Positions 25,216-33,565 of a stretch of 64,000 nucleotides of DNA are shown in pieces; the stretch's first letter is position 1; every line of letters begins with the position of its first letter. This DNA is from an uncultured Dysosmobacter sp. Its GTDB lineage: Bacteria > Bacillota > Clostridia > Oscillospirales > Oscillospiraceae. The notes under the pieces were generated by a model. The model worked only from the letters and a program-made list of their open reading frames with translations. It was not told where the DNA came from and made no database searches. The position numbers and the translations under genes are program-made. The DNA lies in contig NZ_CANRMB010000001.1 in NCBI RefSeq assembly GCF_947631635.1, forward strand, positions 186,001-250,000, given 5' to 3'.

Positions 25216-25752
25216 TTACTGGACGCAGGCCATGCCGCGCCGGAAGGCCTCAATGTTCAGGGGGATGAATTTGGCTTTGGCTCCCGCGAACATCTCCTGG
25301 ATCATTTTCTCAATGGTCTCGGGCTTCAGGACCTTGGTGGCCGCCACATAGGCGCCCAGCATGACCATGTTGCTCACCTTGGGATTGCCCACCTCCTCGG
25401 CGATCTTGGAGCAGGGGATGTAGAAGGCCGTCAGGTCGGCGCGCTGCACCCTGTCGGTGACCACGTCGCAGTTGACGAACACCGTGCCGCCGGACTGGAC
25501 GCCTGCCTCAAATTTCTCCAGAGAGGGCTCGTTCAGCGCGATCAACTCCGTGGGATGGGCGAACACCGGGGAGCCCACCGGTTTGTCGGAGAGAACGACG
25601 GAGCAGTTGGCGGTGCCGCCCCGCATCTCGGGGCCATAGGAGGGGGCCCAGGTGACGTTCAGGCCCTCGGCCATGCCGGCCTCCGCCAGGTTTTTGCCGA
25701 TGGCCAGGCCGCCCTGGCCGCCGAAACCGGAAATGATGATCTCTTTCTTCAT
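25216..25752 (-). CDS. 2-oxoacid:ferredoxin oxidoreductase, gamma subunit
   Basis: 178-residue POR/KOR gamma-type subunit: KEIIISGFGGQGGLAIGKNLAEAGM at the N-terminus and the conserved SYGPEMRGGTANCSVVLSD that defines the family. It is part of a CoA-dependent oxidative decarboxylase that passes electrons to ferredoxin. It is last in the ATPase-ferredoxin-alpha-beta-gamma operon and starts 1 bp after the beta stop. Confidence 0.93.
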   Translation of the reverse strand: MKKEIIISGFGGQGGLAIGKNLAEAGMAEGLNVTWAPSYGPEMRGGTANCSVVLSDKPVGSPVFAHPTELIALNEPSLEKFEAGVQSGGTVFVNCDVVTDRVQRADLTAFYIPCSKIAEEVGNPKVSNMVMLGAYVAATKVLKPETIEKMIQEMFAGAKAKFIPLNIEAFRRGMACVQ

Positions 25753-25753
25753 C

Positions 25754-26503
25754 TTACTTCACCTCCGCGCTGGAATCCTTGATGACACCCAGGGGATAGT
25801 AGGCCGCCATGTTCTCCTTCAGCCACGCGTTGGCCTTCAGCGGCGTCATGCCCCAGTTGGTGGGGCAGGTGGACAGGACCTCGATAAAGGTGAAGCCCTC
25901 CCGGTTCATCTGCTTTTCAAAGGCCTTCTTGATGGCCCGCTTGGCCTTGTTGATGTTGGCGATATCGGTGACGCAGACCCGCTCGGCGTAGACGCAGCCG
26001 TCCAGCGTGGACAGCAGCTCCGCCATGCGGATGGGCATACCGGCCTGTTCCACGGTGCGGCCGGACTGGCAGGTGGTGGCCCGCTGGCCGATCAGGGTGG
26101 TGGGGGCCATCTGGCCGCCGGTCATGCCGTAAATGGCGTTGTTGACAAAGATGGTGGTGAACTTCTCGCCCCGCATGGCGGCGTGGACGATCTCGGCGGC
26201 GCCGATGGAGGCCAGGTCGCCGTCGCCCTGATAGGTGAACACGGCCTGGGTGGGATGGGTGCGCTTGATGCCGGTGGCCACGGCGGGAGCGCGGCCATGG
26301 GCGGCCTCCTGCATGTCGCAGGAGAAGTAATTAAAGGCAAACACGGAGCAGCCCACGGGGCAGACGCCGATGGCTTCGTCCAGCAGACCCAGCTCCACCA
26401 GGGACTCGGCCACCAGCTTGTGGATGATGCCGTGGTGACAGCCGGGACAGTAATGCAGTTCCGCATCCGTCAGGCCTTTGGATTTCTCATATACGATCGC
26501 CAT
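25754..26503 (-). CDS. 2-oxoacid:ferredoxin oxidoreductase, beta (TPP-binding) subunit
   Basis: 249-residue thiamine pyrophosphate subunit. The HYCPGCHHGI motif supplies a cluster or TPP-site cysteine, and GDGDLASIGAAEIVHAAMRG...NNAIYGMTGGQMAPT is the TPP/Mg site. The wording of these motifs is closest to VorA-like (3-methyl-2-oxobutanoate) enzymes. It forms the active site with the alpha subunit encoded 1 bp upstream. Confidence 0.93.
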   Translation of the reverse strand: MAIVYEKSKGLTDAELHYCPGCHHGIIHKLVAESLVELGLLDEAIGVCPVGCSVFAFNYFSCDMQEAAHGRAPAVATGIKRTHPTQAVFTYQGDGDLASIGAAEIVHAAMRGEKFTTIFVNNAIYGMTGGQMAPTTLIGQRATTCQSGRTVEQAGMPIRMAELLSTLDGCVYAERVCVTDIANINKAKRAIKKAFEKQMNREGFTFIEVLSTCPTNWGMTPLKANAWLKENMAAYYPLGVIKDSSAEVK

Positions 26504-26504
26504 A

Positions 26505-27575
26505 TCACTGCACCTCCTTCAGGGCCTTCTTGACCGATTCGATGATCTCTTCCACAGTGGGCATCACGCCGCCGGCGTGGCCCAGGAAACGGATGGGCTT
26601 CTGCCCCTCCACAGCCAGACGCACGTCGTCGATCATCTGGCCCATGGAGCTCATCTCCACGTCCAGGAAGGCCTTAACATGGGTCTTTCCCGCCAGCTCA
26701 TGCAGCGCCTTCTCCGGGAAGGGCCACAGGGTGATGGGACGGAACAGGCCGGCCTTGATGCCCTCGGCCCGCAGGGCCTCGATGGCGGTCAGGGCAATGC
26801 GGGCGGGGGTGCCGTAGGCGGTGATGACGACCTCCGCGTCCCCGCACTCCTTCTCCTCCCAGCGGAGCTCGTTCTGCTCCATCAGGGCGTATTTCTTCGC
26901 CAGGTTGGCGTTGTGCTGGTCGCACACCTCGGGGTCCATGTACAGAGAGTTGATGATATTGTGGTGGTCGCGGCCCTTGCGGCCGGTAGTGGCCCAGTCC
27001 TTGGGCGGCAGGTCCCGCTTGGGGACGGGGTGCCACTCGATGGGCTCCATCATCTGGCCGATCAGACCGTCGCAGACGACCATGACGGGATTGCGGTACT
27101 GGTCGGCGATGTCAAAGGCCTCCTGCACGAAGTCCACAGCCTCCTGCACGTTGGAGGGGGAGAGGACCACGGTGCGGTAATCTCCGTTGCCGCCGCCCCG
27201 GGTGGCCTGGTAGTAGTCGCCCTGACCGGGCTGGATGGTGCCGAGGCCCGGCCCGCCCCGCATGCAGTTGACGATGACGGCGGGCAGCTCGGAGCCGACC
27301 AGATATGAAATGCCCTCCTGCTTCAAACTGATGCCGGGAGAGGACGAGGAGGTCATGGCCCGCATCCCGGAGGCCGCGGCGCCGTAGACCATGTTGATGG
27401 CGGCGACCTCGGACTCGGACTGGACAAACACGCCGCCGTGTTCGGGCAGATGGACGGACATGTATTCAGGGACCTCGCTCTGGGGGGTGATGGGATAACC
27501 GAAGAAGCAGTCGCAGCCCGCGCGGATCGCGGCCTCGGCGATGGCTTCATTGCCTTTCCAAAGTTCCTTTTGCAC
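26505..27575 (-). CDS. vorB: 2-oxoacid:ferredoxin oxidoreductase, alpha subunit (VorB type)
   Basis: 356-residue alpha subunit containing fused TPP-pyrimidine and transketolase-C-like domains. Features include GCDCFFGYPITPQSEVPEY at the N-terminus and TSSSSPGISLKQEGISYLVG. It is the branched-chain (Vor) type by length and motif style. With beta, gamma and ferredoxin subunits it should convert branched 2-oxo acids from amino-acid deamination to acyl-CoA, giving reduced ferredoxin. Adjacent ilvE fits that use. A KOR-type specificity for 2-oxoglutarate cannot be excluded from sequence. Confidence 0.9.
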   Translation of the reverse strand: MQKELWKGNEAIAEAAIRAGCDCFFGYPITPQSEVPEYMSVHLPEHGGVFVQSESEVAAINMVYGAAASGMRAMTSSSSPGISLKQEGISYLVGSELPAVIVNCMRGGPGLGTIQPGQGDYYQATRGGGNGDYRTVVLSPSNVQEAVDFVQEAFDIADQYRNPVMVVCDGLIGQMMEPIEWHPVPKRDLPPKDWATTGRKGRDHHNIINSLYMDPEVCDQHNANLAKKYALMEQNELRWEEKECGDAEVVITAYGTPARIALTAIEALRAEGIKAGLFRPITLWPFPEKALHELAGKTHVKAFLDVEMSSMGQMIDDVRLAVEGQKPIRFLGHAGGVMPTVEEIIESVKKALKEVQ

Positions 27576-27592
27576 GATAATGACCTCCTTTT

Positions 27593-27805
27593 TCAGAATT
27601 TTTCCACGGTGATGATGGAATCAGGGCAGATCTTGGCGCAGCTGGCACATGCGATGCACTGGGAGATGTCCGTCACAGTGGCGGGATGGTATCCCTTGCG
27701 GTTGATGACGGTCGTATCAATGGCGACGATGTGCTTGGGACATACGGTGGTGCATAGCTCGCACCCTTTGCAGCGGTCGGAATTGAATGTGACTTTCGCA
27801 GACAT
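27593..27805 (-). CDS. 4Fe-4S ferredoxin subunit
   Basis: 70-residue delta-type subunit with two cluster motifs: CKGCELCTTVCP and CIACASCAKICP, each followed by the distal Cys. It carries electrons from the TPP site of the oxidoreductase. It is encoded 17 bp before the alpha subunit in the same operon. Confidence 0.95.
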   Translation of the reverse strand: MSAKVTFNSDRCKGCELCTTVCPKHIVAIDTTVINRKGYHPATVTDISQCIACASCAKICPDSIITVEKF

Positions 27806-27838
27806 GGTGATGTGGTCCTCCTTCCCCTGGTGCCGCGG

Positions 27839-28516
27839 TCATTCCCACGGCTTTTTCATTTTAATGCTGATCGGAAACACGGTTTCCGGCAGGTCGGTGA
27901 GATCGGCGGCAAAGCGCGCCTCCGCCACGTGGCAGAGGACCGGGATGCCGGTCTCCTTCGAGACAGCGGCGGCAAGGGCCGCGCCCCTGCGGATCTCGGC
28001 TGCGGTGGTCTCGCCGCACAGGTGGGTGTTGTTGACGATGCCGGTGCAGATAAGGCCGGTGGTGGCCTCGATGCCCCGGAGATAGGCGGCAGCGCTGTCC
28101 GGGGTCCGGACCTCGGGGCGGTTGGCGTTGAGCACGTAGATGAGCTGGTAGTCCTCCTGGATGATCTTCGGCCGGAAGCGGGCCAGAACTCTGGCGCCCA
28201 CAGGGTCGCCGCCGATATCCAGAACGCCCCGGATGTCCCGGTTTTCCAGGATCGTCAGCAGCTCCGCCGGGAGGGCGGGCACGTCCGCGTCGGAACAGGC
28301 CTGGGAGGAGGAGATCAGGCGGATGCCCGCCTCTTCCAGCATGGCCTTTCGCTCCCGGGAGCGGAAGTACGGGTTGACGATATCCAGATCTGCCAGCATC
28401 ACCTGTTCGCCGTCCGCCGCCAGTGAAAGCGCCAGATTTACCGCAAATTCCGTCTTGCCGGTGCCGTAATGCCCGGTGATGATGGAGACGCGGTGGGAAC
28501 AAAATTCAGCAGTCAA
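27839..28516 (-). CDS. P-loop (CobQ/MinD/ParA-like) NTPase at head of oxidoreductase operon
   Basis: 225-residue cytosolic protein with Walker A GHYGTGKT at 15-22, a SIMIBI-class switch segment VMLADLDIVNPYFRSRE, and a later VLDIGGDPVGARVL. No partition or septum motifs are seen. It starts at TTG with a strong AAGGAGG site. It is the first gene of the ketoacid oxidoreductase operon (33 bp before the ferredoxin) and faces a FadR-type regulator. A role in maturing or inserting the Fe-S or TPP centres of the enzyme is plausible, as for other SIMIBI metallocentre NTPases, but is inference. Confidence 0.8.
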   Translation of the reverse strand: MTAEFCSHRVSIITGHYGTGKTEFAVNLALSLAADGEQVMLADLDIVNPYFRSRERKAMLEEAGIRLISSSQACSDADVPALPAELLTILENRDIRGVLDIGGDPVGARVLARFRPKIIQEDYQLIYVLNANRPEVRTPDSAAAYLRGIEATTGLICTGIVNNTHLCGETTAAEIRRGAALAAAVSKETGIPVLCHVAEARFAADLTDLPETVFPISIKMKKPWE

Positions 28517-28569
28517 GAGAGGTCCTCCTTATATGGATTGAAAAAATAGTTGTATTATCTTCTGGCTTA

Positions 28570-28610
28570 TTGTATGATGTCATTGTACAACTGTAAAAGT
28601 ATGATGTCAA
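28570..28610 (-). promoter_or_regulatory. Promoter and likely FadR-type operator for the oxidoreductase operon
   Basis: Minus strand TTGACA (28605-28610), 17-bp spacer, TACAAT (28582-28587). The region 28570-28590 is an interrupted palindrome with TTGTA / TACAA arms over the -10 and start site. The motif TGACATCATAC occurs twice on the minus strand, once at -35 and once near the start site. Such arms are typical of FCD-domain GntR operators. Confidence 0.8.
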
Positions 28611-28618
28611 GAAGATTC

Positions 28619-28647
28619 TTGTATTTCCCGAAAAAAAGGAATATATT
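28619..28647 (+). promoter_or_regulatory. Promoter of the divergent regulator
   Basis: TTGTAT (28619-28624), 17-bp spacer, TATATT (28642-28647). It is close enough to the palindrome at 28570-28590 for one regulator to control both directions. Confidence 0.7.
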
Positions 28648-28700
28648 GTGAAAGGAAGATCTTGCGGCAGGTCCCACGACCCGCTGAATGGGGGAACGAT

Positions 28701-29384
28701 ATGGCAGAGGTCAAAAAAATAAAGCTGTCGGAACAGATATCCGACCGTCTGTATGAGATGATCGTGGATGAGCGCCGGTATGCGCCCGGCAGCAAGCTCC
28801 CAAACGAGAATGAATTGAGCGCGGCGCTGGAGGTCAGCCGCACCACCCTGCGGGAGGCCATCTCCTTTCTGGTGGCGCAGGGGGTGCTGGAGATCCGCCG
28901 CGGCAAGGGGACCTTTGTGGCGGAGGACCTGCCCGCCGAGGGACTGGACCTGACCAGTCTTGCGGGGATACGCTCCCGCGTGCGGGCCAAGGACCTGTTT
29001 GAGATGCGGCTCATCTTTGAGCCCGCCACTGTGGCGCTGGCCTGCGAGCGGGCCACGGACGAGGAACTGGCCCAGATCCTGAAAAAGGCGGAGCGGATGG
29101 AGCGCATTGCAGCGGAGGACGGCGACTGGCCTCTGGCGGACCAGGAGTTCCACTGGGCCATCATCAAGGCGTCCCACAATGAGTATATGCGGCGGCTCTA
29201 TCCGATCATCAACAGCGCCGTCAATGAGATCATGCAGATTTCACAGAACCGGCAGCATATGCAGGAGATCGCCCTGGCGGACAACCGGGTCATTCTGGAA
29301 TTCCTGCTCCAGCGGGACGAGGCGGGAGCCAGCCACGCCATGAGCATCCATATCCGGCACCTGATCAATACACTGGGTTCTTAA
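28701..29384 (+). CDS. FadR/GntR family regulator with FCD domain
   Basis: 227-residue regulator. The N-terminal winged helix-turn-helix (LYEMIVDERRYAPGSKLPNENELSAALEVSRTTLREA) is joined to a C-terminal FCD ligand domain with the metal-binding arrangement D...H (DQEFHWAI) and later His residues (ASHAMSIHIRHL). It is divergent from the oxidoreductase operon with a shared operator region, so it is the likely local repressor. Its ligand is probably an organic acid such as a 2-oxo or branched acid. The start ATG at 28701 has GGGGGA upstream. Confidence 0.9.
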   Translation: MAEVKKIKLSEQISDRLYEMIVDERRYAPGSKLPNENELSAALEVSRTTLREAISFLVAQGVLEIRRGKGTFVAEDLPAEGLDLTSLAGIRSRVRAKDLFEMRLIFEPATVALACERATDEELAQILKKAERMERIAAEDGDWPLADQEFHWAIIKASHNEYMRRLYPIINSAVNEIMQISQNRQHMQEIALADNRVILEFLLQRDEAGASHAMSIHIRHLINTLGS

Positions 29385-29393
29385 CGGAAAAAC

Positions 29394-29427
29394 ATCCCGT
29401 CCGGAGTTGTCCGGGCGGGATATTTTT
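29394..29427 (+). terminator. Terminator of the GntR gene
   Basis: Stem ATCCCGTCCGGA / TCCGGGCGGGAT followed by ATTTTT. Confidence 0.9.
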
Positions 29428-29626
29428 CTGCCGTGAGGCGTGGGAAGGCAATATCAGAAGCAGCAAATTTGTGCGATCTATCAATTGCAGCAAAAAACTG
29501 GAGGAGATGGAAGTTACGCATCAGAAAAGTTATTCACAAAATTTCAAAATGCCCCTTAACAAAGTCCGACCCAAGACGTATCATGAGCCCGCTAATCCGC
29601 GGCAGTCCTTTTTTCTGTGAGGAGCG

Positions 29627-29660
29627 CAAAAACCGCCCCGCCAGCAGGCGGGGCGGCTTT
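29627..29660 (-). terminator. Terminator of the aro operon
   Basis: Perfect stem CCGCCCCGCC-AGCA-GGCGGGGCGG (29633-29656); the minus strand continues GGTTTTTGCG. It closes the eight-gene aromatic operon. The bases 29428-29626 show no gene. Confidence 0.9.
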
Positions 29661-29675
29661 GCGCATATACGGATA

Positions 29676-30122
29676 TCAGTGCTCCGCAGTCCGGCTGCCG
29701 CCGCAGAGCAGGTGCAGCGCCTCCAGATAGCCCGGCAGGCCGTGGCCCCGGATGGTCCCCACACAGGCGGCGCGGATGTAGGACACATGCCGGAACTCCT
29801 CCCGGCTGTCCGGGTCGGAGACATGGACCTCCACGGTGGGGATGCCCACGGCCTTCACCGCGTCCAGCAGGGCCACGCTGGTGTGGGTATAGGCGGCGGG
29901 GTTGATGATGATGCCGTCCACCTTGTCAAAATAGGCCTGCTGGATGGCGTCCACCAGAGCGCCCTCATGGTTGGACTGGAAGAAGGAGACCTGGACGCCC
30001 AGGGAGTCGGCCTCCTGTTGGATCATGGCCTTCAAGTCCTCATAGGTGGCCTTGCCGTAGATCTCCGGCTGGCGGATGCCCAGCATGTTCATGTTAGGGC
30101 CGTTAAGTACCAGAATTTTCAC
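29676..30122 (-). CDS. aroQ: Type II 3-dehydroquinate dehydratase
   Basis: 148-residue type II dehydroquinase, which dehydrates 3-dehydroquinate to 3-dehydroshikimate (shikimate pathway step 3). The hallmarks are LNGPNMNMLGIRQPEIYG, FFQSNHEGALVDAIQQA, NPAAYTHTSVALLDA with the catalytic His, and PTVEVHVSD. Length is typical for the dodecameric enzyme. It is last in the operon and overlaps the aroE-aroK fusion by 20 bp. Confidence 0.96.
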   Translation of the reverse strand: MKILVLNGPNMNMLGIRQPEIYGKATYEDLKAMIQQEADSLGVQVSFFQSNHEGALVDAIQQAYFDKVDGIIINPAAYTHTSVALLDAVKAVGIPTVEVHVSDPDSREEFRHVSYIRAACVGTIRGHGLPGYLEALHLLCGGSRTAEH

Positions 30123-31347
30123 AAAAATCCCTCCAAATCATGGCGGCGGTCTCCGCGACGGTGCCGCGGTTCTCCACAGCGGTATCCCGGAAGCGGGCAT
30201 AGAGCGGCGCCCTCTCCGCCCACATGGCGGAGAGGTCCGCCCCCTGGGAGAGGGGCCGTCCCTCGGTAGGCAGGGCGTTCAGGTCCCGGATCAGATGGTA
30301 GATGCGGCCGTTTTGATGCAGCGGCCCGTAGTTCCGGGCGTCCTTCACCACGCCGCCGCCGGTGAGGATAATTTTGCCGGACAGCTTTCCGGCCTCCGCC
30401 GTCTCCTCCCGCTCCAGGGCCCGGAAGGAGGTCTCGCCGCCCTGGGCAAAGATCTGGGGGATGGAGCACCCGGCCCGGGATACGATGCGCGCGTCGATGT
30501 CGATAGCCTCCCGGCCGGTGAGGGCCGCCAGAGCCTGGCCCACCGTGGTCTTGCCGCAGCCGGGCATACCGATCAGGACGATGTTGGCGGAGTCCCGCCG
30601 GAGCATGGACAGGATGCGCGCATTCTCGCTGTCTGGAATGGACCGGTCAAAGAAGTGCTCCTCCGCCGCCTTGGCCTGGGCCACCAGCATGGGCAGTCCG
30701 TCGGAGCAGGGGATGCCCAGCGACTCTGCCTGCAGCAGCAGGGCGGTGCGCCGGGGATTGTAGATGACATCCAGAACGCCCTGACAGCGGGGGAATGCCG
30801 CCAGGTCCACCGGGGCGGCTCCGTTGTTGGGATACATCCCCACCGGGGTGGTGTTCACCACGATCTCCGCGTCGGCGTGGCGCTCCAGATTGCCGTAGTT
30901 GTTCTCGCCGGAGCGGGAGATTACCACGACCTCCCTCGCCCCCAGGCGGCGGGCCATGGCCTGGGCTGTCAGGGACGCGCCGCCGCTGCCCAGAATGACC
31001 ACCTTGCGGCCAGAGAGTTCGACACCCGCCCGCCGGGCCATCCAGCAGAAACCGGCGGCGTCCGTGTTCCAGGCATAGAGCTTTCCGTCGGCCCGGCGGG
31101 CCAGGGTGTTGACGCTGCCGATGGCCTGGGCGGCCTCATCGATCACATCACAATAGGGCATCACATCCCGCTTGTAGGGGATGGTGACATTCAATCCGCC
31201 GATATCCTGCCGGGCCAGAAAGGGCCCCAGCTGCTCCGGCTCCAGTTCGATCAGCCGGTAGCCGCCGCAGCCCAGCGCGGCGTGGATGGGAACAGACCAG
31301 CTGTGGCCCAGCTTTCGGCCCAGCAGGCCGTACACCTTCTCCGCCAT
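30103..31347 (-). CDS. aroEK: Fused shikimate dehydrogenase - shikimate kinase
   Basis: 414-residue bifunctional protein. Residues 1 to about 245 are shikimate dehydrogenase: KLGHSWSVPIHAAL, LNVTIPYKRDV with catalytic Lys59, NTDAAGF with Asp96, and a Rossmann GSGGAS at 120-125. Residues from about 250 to 414 are shikimate kinase with the P-loop GMPGCGKT at 260-267, DIDARI and the GGGVV motif. No stop or ribosome site separates the halves, so this is one protein catalysing steps 4 and 5 of the pathway. It lies between pheA and aroQ. Separate aroE and aroK genes are commoner in bacteria. Confidence 0.95.
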   Translation of the reverse strand: MAEKVYGLLGRKLGHSWSVPIHAALGCGGYRLIELEPEQLGPFLARQDIGGLNVTIPYKRDVMPYCDVIDEAAQAIGSVNTLARRADGKLYAWNTDAAGFCWMARRAGVELSGRKVVILGSGGASLTAQAMARRLGAREVVVISRSGENNYGNLERHADAEIVVNTTPVGMYPNNGAAPVDLAAFPRCQGVLDVIYNPRRTALLLQAESLGIPCSDGLPMLVAQAKAAEEHFFDRSIPDSENARILSMLRRDSANIVLIGMPGCGKTTVGQALAALTGREAIDIDARIVSRAGCSIPQIFAQGGETSFRALEREETAEAGKLSGKIILTGGGVVKDARNYGPLHQNGRIYHLIRDLNALPTEGRPLSQGADLSAMWAERAPLYARFRDTAVENRGTVAETAAMIWRDFCENSGT

Positions 31348-31350
31348 GGG

Positions 31351-32487
31351 TCAGATCTCGGCGTAGTTGCCCAGGAACTGGAACTGGGCGCAGCTGCGCT
31401 CCATCTCCTCCAGCATGGCCAGCACGCTGGGGTCCTGCACGGAGGCGTCCAGCTCCAGAAAGAAAATGAACTCAAAGTCGCTGCCGGCCACGGGGCAGGA
31501 TTCCAGCTTCGTCAGGTTGATATCCAGCGCCGCCAGCTTGGAGAGCAGCTCATACAGGGCGCCGGGGCGGTTCTCAAAGGCGATGATGAGGCTGATGCGG
31601 TTGGCGCCGGCGTAGATGGCCGGGTCCTTGGTGACACAGATGAAGCGGGTGTAGTTGTTGTCGCTGTTCTGGATGTGGTCGTCGATGCACTCCAGGCCGT
31701 ACAGCGCCGCACAGGGATGGGAGGAAATGGCGGCGGCGTGGCGGTTGCCGCTCTCCGCCACCATCTTGGCGGCCACGGCGGTGTTGTCGCAGGGGATGAC
31801 CCGGATGCCGGTCAGGCCGTTGAGGAACTTGCTGCACTGGCCGATGGCCTGCTCGTGGGAGTAGATCTCTGTGATGTCGGACATCTTTACACCGGGCAGC
31901 GCCAGCAGCTCGTGGCGAATGCACAGGCGGGTGGAGCGGACGATGGAGAGGTTGTGCTCCTGCAGCAGCTCATACACCGCGCGGACGGAGCCGTTGGAGC
32001 TGTTCTCAATGGGCAGCACGCCGAATTTGCAGAAGCCGGACTCCACGGCGGAGACCACGGCCTCGAAGGTCTTGACATAGACCACGTTGCCCCGGGGCAG
32101 CAGCCGGTCGCAGGCCACCTGGGAGTTGGCGCCCTCCACGCCCTGGCAGGCCACCAGGCCGGTCTGGGGGAAGATCTCGCTGCCGGCGGCAAGGGAGGCC
32201 TTCACCTTGGCCGCGACCTTGGTGGGGGAGGCGATCAGCTCCGCCTGGCGGGAGCGGGCCAGCTCGAACAGGGTGGAGAAGAGGTGATAGGCATAGCGCT
32301 CCTTTTCACCGGACCGCTCCGTGACCTTTGCCAGGACGGCGCGCTCCCGCTCCTTGTTCAGGATAGGCAGGTGGTGTTCATTTTTGTAGGCGGCCACGTC
32401 CTCCGCCAGGCTCATGCGCTCCAGGAACAGCTGTAAAAGCTGGTCGTCCACAGCGTCGATTTTTGTGCGGATCTCAGAAAGTTCCAT
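31351..32487 (-). CDS. pheA: Chorismate mutase / prephenate dehydratase (P-protein)
   Basis: 378-residue bifunctional enzyme of phenylalanine synthesis. It has an AroQ-type chorismate mutase (residues 1 to about 85, IRTKIDAVDDQLLQLFLERM), a prephenate dehydratase domain (about 105-285) with the TRF catalytic motif, and a C-terminal ACT domain (LIIAFENRPGALYELLSKL). Phe would feed back on the ACT domain. It overlaps aroC by 14 bp and precedes aroEK by 3 bp. Confidence 0.96.
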   Translation of the reverse strand: MELSEIRTKIDAVDDQLLQLFLERMSLAEDVAAYKNEHHLPILNKERERAVLAKVTERSGEKERYAYHLFSTLFELARSRQAELIASPTKVAAKVKASLAAGSEIFPQTGLVACQGVEGANSQVACDRLLPRGNVVYVKTFEAVVSAVESGFCKFGVLPIENSSNGSVRAVYELLQEHNLSIVRSTRLCIRHELLALPGVKMSDITEIYSHEQAIGQCSKFLNGLTGIRVIPCDNTAVAAKMVAESGNRHAAAISSHPCAALYGLECIDDHIQNSDNNYTRFICVTKDPAIYAGANRISLIIAFENRPGALYELLSKLAALDINLTKLESCPVAGSDFEFIFFLELDASVQDPSVLAMLEEMERSCAQFQFLGNYAEI

Positions 32488-33565
32488 GATTTCCCTCCAA
32501 TAATAGATCTAGTAAAACAACGGCGGTCACCGCCTCTATGACGGGGACTGCCCGATGGGCGATGCAGGGGTCGTGCCGGCCGTGGATGACCAGTTCAGCT
32601 GGCTCCATGGCCGACAGGCTGACCGTCCGCTGGGGACGGCTGATGGACGGCGTGGGCTTGATGGCCGCCCGCAGGGTGAGGGGCATCCCGGTGGTGATGC
32701 CGCCCAGAATGCCGCCGGAGCGGTTGGATGCGGTGACAATGGCCCCGTTTTCCACCGTGAACGGGTCGTTATTCTCCGAGCCGTGGAGCCGGGAGGAGCC
32801 GAAGCCCAGCCCGAATTCCACGCCCTTGACGGCGGGAACGCCGAAGAGCGCCGCCGCCAGCCGGTTTTCGATGCCGTCAAACATGGGATCGCCCAGCCCG
32901 GCGGGAAGGCCGGTGGCCGCGCACTCGATGATGCCGCCCACGGAGTCCTGGGCCTCCCGGGCCGCCAGGATCAGCGCCTGCATCCGCGCTCCCGCCTGGT
33001 CGTTCAGCACGGGAAAGGTCTTGGCGGCGACGGCATCAAACAGCTCTTTTGTGGGGCGCAGGGGAAAGGCATCGTCGTCCTCCGTGCCGACAGCCGCCAG
33101 ATGGGCTCCCACATAGACGCCCCGGCGGGCCAAGATCTGCTTGGCAATGCCGCCGGCGATGCACAGAGGGGCCGTCAGCCGCCCGGAGAAGTGCCCGCCG
33201 CCCCGCATATCCGCGTGGCCGCCCCACTTCACCTGGGCGGTGTAGTCCGCGTGGGAGGGGCGGGGGTGGTCCGCCAGATTTTGATAATCAGAGGAGTGCT
33301 GGTCGCCGTTCTCAATGATGGCGCACAGGGGAGAGCCGCAGGTGACGCCGTTTTCCAGGCCGGAGAGAAAGATGGGCATGTCCGCCTCCCGCCGGGCGGT
33401 GGAGAGGGGGCTTTTGCCGGGCTTCCGCCGGTCCAGAAAGGCGTTCAGCTCCTCCAGGTCGATGGGCTCCCCGGCGGGCAGGCCGTCCATATTCACGCCG
33501 ATGGCCCTGCCGTGGGACTGGCCGAACACGGACACCTTCAAAAGCTTTCCGAATTCAGAGGACAT
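32474..33565 (-). CDS. aroC: Chorismate synthase
   Basis: 363-residue FMN-dependent chorismate synthase, which converts EPSP to chorismate. The motifs are SVFGQSHGRAIGVNMDGLPAGE at the N-terminus, RGGGHFSGRLTAPLC and SGGILGGITTGMPL. The start is the ATG at 33565 with GGGAGG upstream; it overlaps aroA by 11 bp. Length is normal. Confidence 0.96.
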   Translation of the reverse strand: MSSEFGKLLKVSVFGQSHGRAIGVNMDGLPAGEPIDLEELNAFLDRRKPGKSPLSTARREADMPIFLSGLENGVTCGSPLCAIIENGDQHSSDYQNLADHPRPSHADYTAQVKWGGHADMRGGGHFSGRLTAPLCIAGGIAKQILARRGVYVGAHLAAVGTEDDDAFPLRPTKELFDAVAAKTFPVLNDQAGARMQALILAAREAQDSVGGIIECAATGLPAGLGDPMFDGIENRLAAALFGVPAVKGVEFGLGFGSSRLHGSENNDPFTVENGAIVTASNRSGGILGGITTGMPLTLRAAIKPTPSISRPQRTVSLSAMEPAELVIHGRHDPCIAHRAVPVIEAVTAVVLLDLLLEGNHGTF

